Positions 17,091-28,000 of a stretch of 64,000 nucleotides of DNA are shown here, in pieces. Position 1 is the first letter of the stretch, and each line of letters opens with the position of its first letter. A program made the position numbers and the translations under genes. This stretch comes from Picosynechococcus sp. PCC 7117 (GTDB lineage: Bacteria > Cyanobacteriota > Cyanobacteriia > Cyanobacteriales > MRBY01). The stretch spans positions 1,302,001-1,366,000 of the forward strand of contig NZ_CP016477.1 in NCBI RefSeq assembly GCF_001693275.1, given 5' to 3'. A model generated the notes under the pieces. The model searched no databases, had not been told where the DNA came from, and saw nothing but the letters and a program-made list of their open reading frames with translations.

Positions 17091-17663
17091 TCAAAGCTCG
17101 ATTGTTTCATACATTTTGCTATTTTCTTCGACGCCACGGTATTGCCAGGCGACAGATTCGGGATCTTTGGCCTTCGACCACTGGGCAAAATGTTGGCCCC
17201 CTTTTTGATTGTGGCGACTCAGGGTCGAGGGATTGGAGCGGAGGCGGCGGGCTAGATCAGCTTGTTTCAGGACAAGAGGACTTTTTTTTTCGGGGCTGGG
17301 TTGGATTTCGGTGGTTTGGGCCGGGCTGTTTAATTCGGACTTGAGCAGGGCGATCGCCTGTTGAATTTCCGTTTGTACCCATTCCTGGGTTGGTACATTA
17401 CTGGGGAGGGTTTTAGAGACAATGGCCTGGAGTTCATCTTTGTCTAAAACAGGGGTAGGGGTGTTGCCATTGAGGTCAGCACTAAAAAAGATCCGCAGCA
17501 CTTCGATAATGCCTGTGCCCAGGGCGGGCTTCTCTTTGCCGCTTTTTTTGCCTTGGCGGGACAGACCATTTTCCAAACAAAAAGCGGTCAGACGTGCTTC
17601 AATTTCTTCGGGGAGATAGGCGGTGACGGCTTTATTTTTGGTACCCATGTTGTCATAGTCCAT
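17091..17663 (-). CDS. putative DNA-binding protein (RHH-like N-terminus, HTH C-terminus)
   Basis: 190 residues from the ATG at 17663, chosen because GAGGAAAG lies 5-6 bp before it; the frame continues 9 codons upstream. Residues about 8-30 (KAVTAYLPEEIEARLTAFCL) resemble a ribbon-helix-helix strand and first helix. A Pro/Gln-rich middle follows. A C-terminal segment near 130-165 (LKQADLARRLRSNPSTLSRH) reads as a helix-turn-helix that would contact DNA, followed by WSKAKDPESVAWQYR. Similar proteins occur singly in cyanobacterial chromosomes and plasmids. The targets are unknown. It converges on the mannosidase with 1 bp between the stops. Confidence 0.7.
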   Translation of the reverse strand: MDYDNMGTKNKAVTAYLPEEIEARLTAFCLENGLSRQGKKSGKEKPALGTGIIEVLRIFFSADLNGNTPTPVLDKDELQAIVSKTLPSNVPTQEWVQTEIQQAIALLKSELNSPAQTTEIQPSPEKKSPLVLKQADLARRLRSNPSTLSRHNQKGGQHFAQWSKAKDPESVAWQYRGVEENSKMYETIEL

Positions 17664-17764
17664 TACTCTTTCCTCGATTTTACAGAACAAGTAATGGATT
17701 TAGTCAATTACTATACTTTTTCGAGGTGTAAACGGTTCATGATGAAGGGCTTGGCTAAAGAACC

Positions 17765-18757
17765 ATGGCAGAAATGAAATGTCTCAAGGATTTTGGGGAA
17801 GCAGAGATTCTCCAGCGGTTGCAGCGGTTTTGTCCGGCAGAAATTATCGGCGATGATGGAGCGGTTTTAGGGTTTCCCCCTGGTCAGAATTTGGTCGTGA
17901 CGACGGATGTGCTGGTGGATGGGGTGCACTTTGGCGATCGCACGATGCCTCCAGAGAAAGTGGGCTGGCGCGCAGTGGCGGCGAATTTATCGGATCTAGC
18001 GGCAATGGGGGCCACGCCAATCGGCATTACTGTGGGTTTATCTCTGCCGCCGGAAACACTAATCTTTTGGCTTGATCAGCTCTATCAAGGACTGGCCGCC
18101 TGTTTGGGTCGTTATGGTACGCCTCTGGTCGGTGGAGATTTGACGCGATCGCCCATCAAAACCATTGGCATTACGGCCTTTGGGGTCGTGTCGCCGCACC
18201 GCGCAATTCAACGTAGTACCGCAAAAGTGGGCGATGTGATTCTTGTCACGGGTTACCACGGGGATTCCCGTGCGGGTCTGGAATTGCTGCTCCATAATGA
18301 TTCTCGCGCCCAAACTTTATCGACAGGCGATCGCCAAGCTTTGATCCGCGCTCACCAAACGCCCAAACCCCGCCTGGATGTGCTGGCGTATTTAAACCCC
18401 TCAGATTCGCCCCCAGCGGGGATGGATAGTAGCGATGGCTTAGCCGATGCCGTGCTGCAAATTTGTCAATGCAGTGGTGTCGGTGCCGTAGTGGAAGCAG
18501 AGAAAATTCCCCTGTCCCCGGCCCTCCGGCGTTATCAAAATCCAGAAACGGCTTTGCGGTGGGCTTTGTATGGTGGCGAGGATTTTGAACTGGTGCTTTG
18601 TCTCCCCCCGACGGCGGCGGAACAGCTCCTGGCCAAGCTTTCAGGTCAAGGGGCGATTATCGGCCAGATTACCGCCGAGCAAACGGTGGCGATCGCCAAT
18701 GGTGCAGGCCAAACCATGCCATTAAGCCAAACCCAAACCTTTCAGCACTTTGCCTAA
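17765..18757 (+). CDS. thiL: thiamine-monophosphate kinase
   Basis: 330 residues. It phosphorylates thiamine monophosphate to thiamine diphosphate in the last step of cofactor synthesis. Motifs: IGDDGAVLG, TTDVLVDGVHF, a VGGDLTRS segment, GYHGDSRAGLELLL and MDSSDGLADAV, all in the order of the AIR synthase/ThiL fold, with YGGEDFELVL near the C-terminus. An in-frame start at 17765 fits the family length. No riboswitch-like element is apparent in the 100-bp upstream spacer. Confidence 0.95.
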   Translation: MAEMKCLKDFGEAEILQRLQRFCPAEIIGDDGAVLGFPPGQNLVVTTDVLVDGVHFGDRTMPPEKVGWRAVAANLSDLAAMGATPIGITVGLSLPPETLIFWLDQLYQGLAACLGRYGTPLVGGDLTRSPIKTIGITAFGVVSPHRAIQRSTAKVGDVILVTGYHGDSRAGLELLLHNDSRAQTLSTGDRQALIRAHQTPKPRLDVLAYLNPSDSPPAGMDSSDGLADAVLQICQCSGVGAVVEAEKIPLSPALRRYQNPETALRWALYGGEDFELVLCLPPTAAEQLLAKLSGQGAIIGQITAEQTVAIANGAGQTMPLSQTQTFQHFA

Positions 18758-18828
18758 CGTTTTCCTTGCCGAGATCCCCAGCCGAATGTGACAAAATAAG
18801 GCTGCAATCTTCTCCATGTCGGCCCTCC

Positions 18829-19650
18829 ATGAATCGCCTGAAAACCGCTGCCACTTATCTCCTTCTGGGGGCGATCGCCCTAGTGATGCTTTTTCCCCTG
18901 CTCTGGTTGTTGAGCACTGCCCTCAAATCCCCCACCGAAAACGTCTTTAGCTTTCCACCCCAACTCATTCCCCAAGCGCCGACCCTGAATAATTTCATCA
19001 CAGTCTGGCAACAACATCCCTTTGGCCGCTACCTCTTCAATAGCACCCTCGTTGCAGTCCTCACCGTGGGCTTCAATCTTCTGTTTTGCGCCTTGGCAGC
19101 CTATCCCCTAGCACGTCTGGACTTCCGGGGCCGGGATGCTATTTTTGCCACCATCGTCTCGACGATCATGATCCCCTTTCAGATCGTGATGATTCCCCTG
19201 TATGTCCTGACCGTGCAGCTTGGTCTGCGTAATACTTACTTGGGGATTATTTTTCCCAGTCTGGCCTCTGCCTTTGGGATTTTTTTGCTGCGACAGGCGT
19301 TTCAAGGGGTGCCCAAAGAATTAGAAGAAGCGGGCCGCATTGATGGCTGTTCGGAACTGGGCATTTGGTGGCACATTATGGTGCCTGCCGTGCGTCCGGC
19401 TTTGATTACCCTGGCAATTTTTGTCTTTATCGGTGCCTGGAGCGATTTCCTCTGGCCGCTGATCGTCATTGACCGTCCGGAATTTTATACTTTGCCCCTG
19501 GGGGTGGCGACCTTGGCGGGCCAGTTTTCCCTCGATTGGCGCTTGATCGCGGCGGGTTCGATTATCTCTATCCTGCCGGTGATGATCCTGTTTGTTTTCC
19601 TCCAGCGTTACATCATCCCCAGTGACAGCAGCAGTGGTGTTAAGGGTTAG
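18829..19650 (+). CDS. carbohydrate ABC transporter permease (MalG/GgtD type)
   Basis: 273 residues from the ATG at 18829; the open frame begins 77 codons earlier inside thiL, but those codons are the shadow of thiL. Six membrane helices are expected. The permease EAA loop that docks to the ATPase is intact: EELEEAGRIDGCSELGIWWH followed by the IMVPAVRPAL segment. The family members import maltose-like sugars or compatible solutes such as glucosylglycerol. No partner permease, binding protein or ATPase is nearby, so the gene must work with components encoded elsewhere. The stop overlaps the 3' end of holB on the other strand by 11 bp. Confidence 0.87.
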   Translation: MNRLKTAATYLLLGAIALVMLFPLLWLLSTALKSPTENVFSFPPQLIPQAPTLNNFITVWQQHPFGRYLFNSTLVAVLTVGFNLLFCALAAYPLARLDFRGRDAIFATIVSTIMIPFQIVMIPLYVLTVQLGLRNTYLGIIFPSLASAFGIFLLRQAFQGVPKELEEAGRIDGCSELGIWWHIMVPAVRPALITLAIFVFIGAWSDFLWPLIVIDRPEFYTLPLGVATLAGQFSLDWRLIAAGSIISILPVMILFVFLQRYIIPSDSSSGVKG

Positions 19651-20593
19651 CTTGGCAAAATTCTAAGAAAAAAGTTTCCCACACGAGACGGGGCTGAACA
19701 TAATTACGGAGGTATTTTCGGGTGGTTTCGAGGCGCTGGATCAGTTGATCATTGTGAAACCGTTGCCAGTACTGATATTGGAGGTAGTCAATGAGTTGCA
19801 ATTGCACTTCTATGTCAAGGGCATTGTGAATTTCCTTCGCGAGGCTAAAAGCGCCAAGGGGGTTTTGGGGGAGTTGCTGGAGGCTTTGTAATAAATCTTG
19901 GGGGACATTACTCAGTAGCTCGTAAATTTGAATTGCGGCACCGGGACTCCCCTGGGCGATCGCCAAAATCGTTTCATCGGCCAAAATGTGTCGATAACCT
20001 TGGGCCGTTAAAATTTGCGCCACATCGTCCTGGGAAAGGCGATAAAAGGGGATCTTTTGGCAGCGGGAAACGAGGGTCGGCAACAAACTATCGCCGCTGG
20101 GGGCTAACAAAATTAACGTCGCGTTGCCGGGTTCCTCTAGGGTTTTTAAAAGAGCATTAGCCGGAGCCTCTGCCATGGTCTGGGCCGCCTCGATCACCAC
20201 CACACAACGAGGAGCTTCCAGGGCAGGACGACTGAGAAATTCCCCCAATTGGCGGATCTGTTCAATGCGAATCTGGGGCGGTGCCTTCCGTTTTAAGCCA
20301 GCTTCCTGGGCCTGGGCTGGGGTGTAGAGTTTGCCTTGGTGCTGGTAGGTGGGTTCTACCCACAGCAAATCGGGGTGATTATTTTTTAGGAGCTTATAAC
20401 GAATCAGACGTTGGGCTGCTTCTGGTACTTCCTGGGTCATAAGGGCCGTCGTAAAACCCCTGGCTGTCAAACTGCGACCAATGCCCTCTGGCCCCGCAAA
20501 TAGGTAGGCAGGAGCCAGACGATCCTGGGCGATCGCCTGACGCAAGAGTGAGACGGCTTGGGGTTGACCAAGAACCTGATCGAGAGAAATCAT
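19640..20593 (-). CDS. holB: DNA polymerase III subunit delta'
   Basis: 317 residues. An AAA+ clamp-loader domain starts LDQVLGQPQAVSLLRQAI. Its P-loop is altered to GPEGIGRSLTARG, with Arg in place of the usual Lys, as expected for the non-ATP-hydrolysing delta' subunit. ALLKTLEEPGNATLILLAP and the arginine-finger region PTLVSRCQKIPF follow. The zinc-binding cysteines typical of DnaX and some delta' proteins are missing from the first 150 residues. The dnaN clamp is 10 kb away at 30478-31662. Confidence 0.88.
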   Translation of the reverse strand: MISLDQVLGQPQAVSLLRQAIAQDRLAPAYLFAGPEGIGRSLTARGFTTALMTQEVPEAAQRLIRYKLLKNNHPDLLWVEPTYQHQGKLYTPAQAQEAGLKRKAPPQIRIEQIRQLGEFLSRPALEAPRCVVVIEAAQTMAEAPANALLKTLEEPGNATLILLAPSGDSLLPTLVSRCQKIPFYRLSQDDVAQILTAQGYRHILADETILAIAQGSPGAAIQIYELLSNVPQDLLQSLQQLPQNPLGAFSLAKEIHNALDIEVQLQLIDYLQYQYWQRFHNDQLIQRLETTRKYLRNYVQPRLVWETFFLEFCQANP

Positions 20594-20660
20594 TCGGTTA
20601 GGGGCCTCCCGTTCGGTAATATAAAAAAGAATGCTTCAGCATGGTTGAAAGATATTTTTT

Positions 20661-21008
20661 ATGGCGCGTTATACTTGCTCCTACTTCGTTGGACTCTCCG
20701 AACCAGAGATGCTCGCTTCCCTCAGGGATATCATCCAGGAATGCGACCTCAACCTCACCTATGAGACGGGAGGTTACATCATGGCCAAAGAAAAACCCGG
20801 CAACGTCTCTTTCACCAAACTTGTGGAGCTTGAAGTCTTATTTGACCGCAACAAAGTTCAAGATGGCAAACTGCAAGTGGATTTTGTGGCGAAAAACCAA
20901 GAACTCCCCCTCCATACCGATAACCATTGTCGGTCGATCTTTGAACAGATTTTGAAAACCGTGAACGCCCAACAGCCCTGGGAATTAGAAACAAATAACC
21001 TCGATTAA
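20661..21008 (+). CDS. conserved hypothetical protein
   Basis: 115 residues, soluble, no signal or membrane segment. Starts MARYTCSYFVGLSEPEMLAS and has a Lys/Glu-rich central part with a charged beta region (KLVELEVLFDRNKVQDGK). I do not recognise the family, but the codon use and position between holB and psb28 on the coding strand are those of a real gene. It lies 67 bp from holB, divergent, and 122 bp before psb28. Confidence 0.7.
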   Translation: MARYTCSYFVGLSEPEMLASLRDIIQECDLNLTYETGGYIMAKEKPGNVSFTKLVELEVLFDRNKVQDGKLQVDFVAKNQELPLHTDNHCRSIFEQILKTVNAQQPWELETNNLD

Positions 21009-21130
21009 TCCCTGATTTTCCCCCAGGCTTTTGTCAAAAAAGTCCCGCTTTTCCCGACCCAGGCCATCAACAAACCGATGGGAGTATGAGAAGATAGGGG
21101 CACAAATATATGAAGAAAAATTAAATTATT

Positions 21131-21466
21131 ATGGCCGTTATTCAGTTTTCCCAAGGCGTTAATGAACCCGAAGTTCCCGGTATCCGCTTAACCCGTTCCC
21201 CCGATGGTAGTACCGGCACCGCTGTATTTTCCTTTGAAGATCCCGCCGCCCTCGCCCAAGAAAGTACCGATGAAATTACGGGTATGTACCTCATCGACGA
21301 AGAAGGCGAAATTGTCACCCGCGAAGTCAAAGCAAAATTTTATGATGGGAAACCACGCATTATTGAAGCGCGCTTGGTGATGCGCTCGACCGCTGAATGG
21401 GATCGTTTTATGCGGTTTATGGAACGTTATGCGGCGGAAAACGGCCTCGAATTCACTAAAGCTTAG
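21131..21466 (+). CDS. psb28: photosystem II assembly protein Psb28
   Basis: 111 residues, family length. Begins [20 protein letters not shown], with the conserved [34 protein letters not shown] and a Trp-Asp-Arg-Phe-Met-Arg-Phe-Met helix near the C-terminus. Psb28 binds transiently to CP47 and the RC47 assembly intermediate of photosystem II. Single gene with its own spacer on each side; an AT-rich stretch lies just before the ATG. Confidence 0.95.
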
Positions 21467-21812
21467 GCCCGGCCAAACGTCTCTCCGTCCTTGGTATTCG
21501 GTTGCCTGCTCCAGGAATATTGCCTGTCACGGTTGCGCAAATTATGATGCGTCAGATTGTGGCTTGCTTTGGTATTCACGAGCCAAATGCCAGGGGCGAT
21601 CGCCTTTTGATCGCCGATAGAATTCTATGGCCTGGCGTATTTTCCCCACTCTCTCACCGAAAACGGGAGTGATAACATAATTAAAAAAAGTTATTAAATT
21701 AATATTTGCGATCGCCCAACGCCAAAACCCAAAATTGGGAAAATAGCGTTCAGTTAGTGCCAGCGCAATGCATATTTTTCTCCCCTAATCCTCCGTTTGT
21801 AATCAAAATCCT
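21467..21812. other. 346-bp spacer psb28-secA
   Basis: No ORF with coding character. Holds two HIP1 sites (about 21596 and 21706) and an AT-rich run around 21675-21705 that probably belongs to the secA promoter. No recognisable RNA gene. Confidence 0.5.
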
Positions 21813-24629
21813 ATGTTTAAAAAGCTATTTGGTGACCCCAACGCCCGCAAACTCAAAAGGTTTCAGCCCCTCGTCGCTGAGATCAACCTGCTCGCAGAGG
21901 ATTTTGCCAACCTTACAGACGAAGCCTTAGCCCAGAAAACCGTAGAATTTCGCGCCAAGCTCGACAAAGCCAATAGCGACGAAGAAACCGAAGAAATTTT
22001 AGACGAAATCCTCCCCGAAGCCTTTGCCGTTGTTCGCGAAGCCGCTTGGCGAGTACTCCAGATGCGCCACTACGATGTCCAGCTTTTGGGGGGGATCGTG
22101 CTCCACAAAGGGCAAATCGCCGAGATGAGGACTGGGGAAGGAAAAACCCTCGTTGCCACCCTGCCCGCCTATCTCAACGGTCTCACGGGGAAAGGGGTTC
22201 ATGTGGTCACCGTGAACGATTACCTCGCCCGCCGGGACGCCGAATGGATGGGGCAGGTACACCGTTTCTTGGGCCTTACTGTGGGGCTAATCCAGTCCAG
22301 CATGGGGCCAGCCGAAAAGATTGAAAACTACCGCTGCGATATTACCTACACCACCAACTCTGAATTAGGGTTTGATTATTTGCGGGACAATATGGCCACC
22401 ACAATCCAAGAGGTCGTGCAGCGTCCCTTTAACTACTGCATCATTGACGAAGTCGATTCGATCCTCGTTGATGAGGCCAGAACGCCTCTGATTATTTCTG
22501 GTCAAATCGAACGCCCCACTGAAAAATACCTCCAAGCGGCGGAAATTGCGAAACAGTTGGTGCCCCAAGTCGAAGAAGACGGCCCCGGTGACTACGAAGT
22601 CGATGAAAAAGCGCGCAACGTTTTGATGACCGACGAAGGGTTTGCCAAAGCAGAACAATTGCTAGGAGTGACGGATTTATACGACGAGCAAAATCCTTGG
22701 GCCCACTATATTTTCAATGCCGTTAAAGCCAAGGAACTATTTAAGAAAGATGTGAACTACATCGTACGCGGCGATGAGGTAGTAATCGTCGATGAATTTA
22801 CGGGCCGGATTATGCCAGGACGACGCTGGAGCGACGGCCTCCACCAGGCGATCGAAGCCCAAGAAGGGGTCACGATCCAAAAAGAAACCCAGACCCTCGC
22901 CAATATTACCTACCAAAACTTTTTCTTGCTCTATCCCAAACTTTCTGGGATGACGGGGACAGCCAAAACCGAAGAAACAGAATTTGAAAAGGTCTATAAC
23001 CTTGAGGTGACGATCATCCCCACTAATCGTCCCACCAAGCGGCAAGATCTGGCGGATGTGGTTTACAAAAATGAGAAAGCGAAGTGGCGGGCCGTTGCCG
23101 AAGAATGTGCCCAGATGCACGAAACAGGTCGGCCGGTGCTAGTCGGGACCACCAGTGTAGAAAAGTCAGAGATTATTTCAGCCTATCTCCATGAGTTGGG
23201 TATTCCCCATAATCTCTTGAATGCGCGACCTGAAAATGTCGAGAAGGAATCGGAAATTGTCGCCCAGGCGGGTCGTAAAGGGGCTGTGACGATCGCCACA
23301 AATATGGCGGGTCGTGGTACAGATATCATCCTCGGCGGGAACTCGGAATATATGGCTCGCCTGAAGATGCGCGAATATTTTATGCCCCAGATCGTTAAAC
23401 CAGAGGATGAGGGCAATTTTGCGATCGCCGGTAGTGGTAAAAACAGCGGCGGCCAGGGTTTTGATACCAACAATAAACAGAAGAAAAAAACCTGGAAAAC
23501 CACCCTCGACATTTATCCAACGGAACTGCCCACAGACCTAGAACAGCAGCTTAAGGAAGCGGTAAAATTCGCGGTTGATCAATATGGCAACCAAAGTTTG
23601 ACGGAACTAGAGGCCGAAGAAAAGTTGGCGATCGCCTCGGAAAATGCCCCCACCGCCGATCCTGTGGTGCAAAAATTGCGGACGGTATACCATGCCATCG
23701 AAAAAACCTACCATGACCTCACCAGCGTGGAGCATGACGAGGTGATTCAAAATGGCGGTCTTCACGTCATTGGGACGGAACGCCACGAATCCCGCCGGAT
23801 CGATAACCAACTGCGGGGCCGGGCCGGTCGTCAAGGGGACCCCGGTTCAACGCGATTTTTCCTCAGTCTCGAAGATAACCTCCTGCGAATTTTCGGGGGC
23901 GATCGCGTCGCTGGTTTGATGAATGCCTTCCGGGTTGAAGAAGACATGCCCATCGAATCAAAAATGCTTACCAACTCCCTCGAAGGTGCCCAGAAGAAAG
24001 TCGAAACCTTCTACTACGACGCCCGGAAACAGGTATTTGAATACGACGAAGTAATGAACAATCAACGGCGGGCCATTTATGCTGAACGCCGTCGGGTCTT
24101 AGAGGGGCAAGATCTCAAAGAGCAGGTCATCCAATACGCCGAAAAGACCATGAGCGAAATTGTCGAGGCCTACGTTAACCCCGAACTGCCCCCCGAAGAG
24201 TGGAAACTCGATAAGCTCCTCGATAAAGCGAAGGAATTTATCTACCTCCTCGAAGATCTAGAACCCAAGGATATTGAGGATATGACCGTTCCAGAAATTA
24301 AAACCTTCCTCCATGAAGAAGTGCGTAAAGCCTACGACCTCAAGGAAGCCCAGGTGGAGAAAAGTCAACCCGGTTTGATGCGCCAGGCAGAACGGTTCTT
24401 TATCCTCCAGCAGATCGATACCCTCTGGCGGGAACACCTCCAGGCCATTGATGCCCTACGGGAATCTGTCGGTTTACGGGGCTATGGTCAAAAAGATCCT
24501 TTGATTGAATACAAACAAGAGGGTTACGAAATGTTCCTGGAAATGATGATCGACATCCGCCGGAATGTGGTTTACTCCCTGTTCCAATTCCAGCCCCAAC
24601 GGCAACCCCAACAACCCCAAGCGGTATAA
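21813..24629 (+). CDS. secA: preprotein translocase ATPase SecA
   Basis: 938 residues. Walker A is [14 protein letters not shown] near residue 105; Walker B lies in [22 protein letters not shown] and [11 protein letters not shown] mark the second nucleotide-binding fold; the helical wing and scaffold domains end the protein. The C-terminus is [11 protein letters not shown] and lacks the zinc-binding cysteine cluster of E. coli SecA. A variable segment around residues 535-580 ([20 protein letters not shown]) interrupts NBD2, an insertion of the kind seen in cyanobacterial and plastid SecA. It drives Sec export into the periplasm and the thylakoid lumen. A terminator hairpin follows at 24654. 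Confidence 0.97.
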   Translation: MFKKLFGDPNARKLKRFQPLVAEINLLAEDFANLTDEALAQKTVEFRAKLDKANSDEETEEILDEILPEAFAVVREAAWRVLQMRHYDVQLLGGIVLHKGQIAEMRTGEGKTLVATLPAYLNGLTGKGVHVVTVNDYLARRDAEWMGQVHRFLGLTVGLIQSSMGPAEKIENYRCDITYTTNSELGFDYLRDNMATTIQEVVQRPFNYCIIDEVDSILVDEARTPLIISGQIERPTEKYLQAAEIAKQLVPQVEEDGPGDYEVDEKARNVLMTDEGFAKAEQLLGVTDLYDEQNPWAHYIFNAVKAKELFKKDVNYIVRGDEVVIVDEFTGRIMPGRRWSDGLHQAIEAQEGVTIQKETQTLANITYQNFFLLYPKLSGMTGTAKTEETEFEKVYNLEVTIIPTNRPTKRQDLADVVYKNEKAKWRAVAEECAQMHETGRPVLVGTTSVEKSEIISAYLHELGIPHNLLNARPENVEKESEIVAQAGRKGAVTIATNMAGRGTDIILGGNSEYMARLKMREYFMPQIVKPEDEGNFAIAGSGKNSGGQGFDTNNKQKKKTWKTTLDIYPTELPTDLEQQLKEAVKFAVDQYGNQSLTELEAEEKLAIASENAPTADPVVQKLRTVYHAIEKTYHDLTSVEHDEVIQNGGLHVIGTERHESRRIDNQLRGRAGRQGDPGSTRFFLSLEDNLLRIFGGDRVAGLMNAFRVEEDMPIESKMLTNSLEGAQKKVETFYYDARKQVFEYDEVMNNQRRAIYAERRRVLEGQDLKEQVIQYAEKTMSEIVEAYVNPELPPEEWKLDKLLDKAKEFIYLLEDLEPKDIEDMTVPEIKTFLHEEVRKAYDLKEAQVEKSQPGLMRQAERFFILQQIDTLWREHLQAIDALRESVGLRGYGQKDPLIEYKQEGYEMFLEMMIDIRRNVVYSLFQFQPQRQPQQPQAV

Positions 24630-24653
24630 ATATCTCTTTAAATACCGAATGGC

Positions 24654-24676
24654 TCCCCCTCCTTGGGGGATTTTTT
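24654..24676 (+). terminator. intrinsic terminator of secA
   Basis: CCCCC-tcctt-GGGGG stem with T-A closing pair and a T6 run, 25 bp after the secA stop. Confidence 0.85.
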
Positions 24677-24717
24677 GTTTTATGTTTTTCTTTGGATCAA
24701 TTTAAGTATGGGCAGCA

Positions 24718-25029
24718 ATGTTGGAGTTTTCACAATTTGAGGCGGGCTATATTATTTCCCAAAAAGACCTGGAGCAGGCAGTGGGCTATCGGCAACGGGA
24801 TCAGCCAGAGGCCTTTGATTATTTTTTAGCGGATGTCTATGGCCTTGTGTTGCAAGCTCTGGAGGAATGTTTACCCCATTTAAAGGTTTATCCGGCGTTA
24901 AATTTCCATGGGTTGATTATCCTGGATCCGACCCAGATGACCCCAGAGGAAACGAAGCTCTACCATAGCCGCCGCGATCGCCTTTTGAGAAAGCAAGCCG
25001 AGCAAGATATTCGCCGCTCAGAACTCTGA
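24718..25029 (+). CDS. hypothetical protein
   Basis: 103 residues, soluble, rich in Leu, Tyr, Asp and Glu. Contains FDYFLADVYGLVLQALEECL and a C-terminal Arg/Lys-rich end (RRDRLLRKQAEQDIRRSEL). A HIP1 site in its 3' half reads as Arg-Asp-Arg. I do not recognise a family. It has its own promoter space after the secA terminator and converges on the large kinase with 20 bp between the stops. Confidence 0.6.
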   Translation: MLEFSQFEAGYIISQKDLEQAVGYRQRDQPEAFDYFLADVYGLVLQALEECLPHLKVYPALNFHGLIILDPTQMTPEETKLYHSRRDRLLRKQAEQDIRRSEL

Positions 25030-25049
25030 GATCAAGGGTTGTTCGGCCA

Positions 25050-28000
25050 TCAGTCGGGGGATTCGAGGTAGGTCTGGATAAACTGGTGGGCCGCCTGGAA
25101 ATGGGTTTCGATCTGCTGGGAAAGCGTCTGGATCGTGGCGTAGTTTTCGGTGGCGAGGGCGAATTCGATGGCAATGCACCAGTCTGGAATTTTACGAACA
25201 CTCACGCTACTGGCGGCTCCCTTGAGGCGATGGGCTTCGTAGGAAATTTTTTTGGCATCCCGATTGGCGATCGCCCCTTGGAGTGCTTCGATGTAGCTGG
25301 CGGCAAAGTCTAAAAATTGCTTGAATACTTCCCGGTGAAAATTGGGATTATCGCCATAAAAATGCACCAACTGTGTTAGATCTACAGGCGCGTCAGGATC
25401 TGCGACCATTTCTGGGTTTTCCTGGATCGTTGGCGCGGCGATCGCCCCTATGGATCGACTTTTTTCGGACTTTTGTAAACACTTATCAATGACCTGACGG
25501 AGAGTCTTAATACTGGTAGGTTTGGCAATGTAGCCATCCATCCCCGCCGCTAGACATTTTTCGCGATCGCCTTTCATCGCATTGGCTGTCATCGCGATAA
25601 TCAATTGGTGGGTATCCTCCTGTTCTTGTTGACGGATCATTTCCGTGGTCGTATAGCCATCTAGTTCCGGCATCAGACAATCCATCAAAATCAGGTCATA
25701 GGTCCGCTGTTGGAGCTGGGCGAGGGCTTCGCGGCCATTACTCACACAATCGATGCTGCGAAAACCAATAATTTCAAGCTGATTGAGAATAACCGTTTGG
25801 TTAATGGGCGTATCTTCGACCACGAGGATTTGAATATCTGGCGATCGCTCCCCCTGATCACCCAAAATTTCTGCTAAAGTCCAATCCAAATCTGGGTCAT
25901 CTGCCATTGTCTGATCCAGCCTTTTTTCCGCTTGGAGGCAACGTAAAAGCGCTTCCTGTTGGAGGGGGCGGAGAAGATAACGGAGTCCTTGGGGCTGCAG
26001 CCAATTTTTTAAGCGAGGATAATCCACCGCCGATAGCAGCAGCACTAAATTTTCCCGGGGGAGGAGCGTTTTTACTTTATCTAAAACCGTTTCGATGCCT
26101 GCCTGATTACCAACAATGGGTAAAGCCAAGAGCATCAGATCAAAACTATCCTGCTGTTCGAGGGCGAGGATTCCCCCCATAAAATCCCCATAGGCCGTGA
26201 CACTGACCCCGTAGTGACTGAGCTGCCGACGCGTCGCTTCTAAAGACAAGGGCTGGGAGTCAATGAGCAGAACGCGGTAGGGAGCCAGTTGGGGCAGGGG
26301 AGAGGGCGTTTCTAACCGTTGGAAACGGGCCGTAAACCAAAAGGTTGAACCTTGGCCAGGACTACTTTCTAAACCAATATCTCCGGCCATGAGACTGACC
26401 AAATGTTTGGCGATCGCCAAGCCGAGACCTGTTCCCCCATATTCCCTTGTCGTAGACGGATCAACCTGGGAAAAAGACCGGAATAATTTTGCTTGATCTG
26501 CTTTATCAATGCCAATCCCAGTATCAATGACCTCAAACTTCACCAAAACAGAAGCCTCATCTTCGGCCATGGGTAGAGCGCGGATCACCACAGAACCCCG
26601 ATGGGTAAATTTAATCGCATTACCAACTAAATTCGTCAATATCTGCCGCAACCGCATTGAATCTCCCGTGACTGTCCCTCCCAGTTGTGGATCAATGGTG
26701 GTGATCAATTCCACCTGTTTCGTTTGGGCCTGAATAGCCAGTAGCTCTGCCACCGACTCCACACAGTCAATAATCTGTAGAGGCACGGATTCGAGGCGCA
26801 TTTCCCCGGCTTCTAACTTAGAAAAGTCCAGGATATCGTTGATCACATAAAGTAAATGGTTCGCGCTTTGGCTGAGGGTTTTTATAAAATCCTGTTGCTG
26901 GGGATTCAGTTGAGTCGTTTGTAAAAGCTCCGCAATGCCAAGAATGCCGTTCATGGGAGTGCGAATTTCGTGGCTCATATTCGCCAAAAAGCTCGATTTA
27001 AGGCGGGATGCAGCGAGGGCAGCCTCACGACCTTCGACAAGATCATTGATATTTTGGGTGACAATCACTACCCCACCCACTTGATTTTCCCGGTGATACC
27101 AGGGTTGGACTGTCCATTTGAGATACTGTTTTTTGCCATCATGCTGGACGTAGCAATCTTCTTCGCAGGTAATTACTTGACCGCCTAGGGCTGTTTGGAG
27201 GTGCTGTTGGTAGTCTTCCTGGAGATTGCCAAAAACTTCACGGTGCGATCGCCCCACGAGGGTTTCTTCCCCAAGTTGATAGTCAACAAGCCACTGATGA
27301 CTATGGGCCACGTAACATAGCTTTTTGTCTAACATCGCCATCGCCACGGGCATATTTTGGATCAGTTGCCGCAGTTGCCGCCGCTCTTGATCAAGGGCTT
27401 GGCTAGCCAGTTTGCGGTCAGTGACTTCGATCATCACCCCTTCTAGGCGAATTAAATGACCGGTTTCATCAAAAATTCCCCGTCCCTGTTCAAAGACCCA
27501 ACAAATGTTTTGGTCAACGCGCACAAGACGGTATTCATCGGTATAGGTGGGATTATCGGGGGTGAGTGTGCCCAAAGAGGCAAGAACCCGTGGGTAATCT
27601 TCGGGGTGGATAATGTCTCCGAAGGCACGAATTTGATTATGTAAAAAATCCGTTGCCGGGTAGCCAGTAATTGGTTCAATACCATTGGAAAGAAACTGCA
27701 TTGTCCATTGTGCGTCGGGGAGACAACGGTACACAGCACCGGGGATATTGAGCACTAAACTACGGTAACGGGCTTCACTGCTCCGGAGCGTTTCGTTCAC
27801 TGTTTTGAGCGCTTGGGTGCGGGCGGCGACCTTTTCTTCGAGTTGGTTATTAATGGTTTCGAGTTGATTATTGGCCCAGGCAAGTTCGTCTAGGGCGCGT
27901 TTCCGCTCAATTTCTGCGGCGGCCCGGGCGGCAAAAATACGGGTTAATTTTGTGGCTAGCTCTTGGTCAATGGTGGGTTGATAGTGCTGCACATGGAGGG

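Noticed and set aside
17664-17764. Thiamine riboswitch before thiL
   Set aside because: The 101-bp spacer is AT-rich and shows no conserved THI-box (CUGAGA) core.
18598-18828. N-terminal extension of the ABC permease
   Set aside because: These codons lie inside thiL in another frame and lack membrane-protein character; the true start is 18829.
22350-23600. Unusual insertion in SecA as novel domain
   Set aside because: Low-complexity insertion in NBD2 of the kind already typical of cyanobacterial and plastid SecA.
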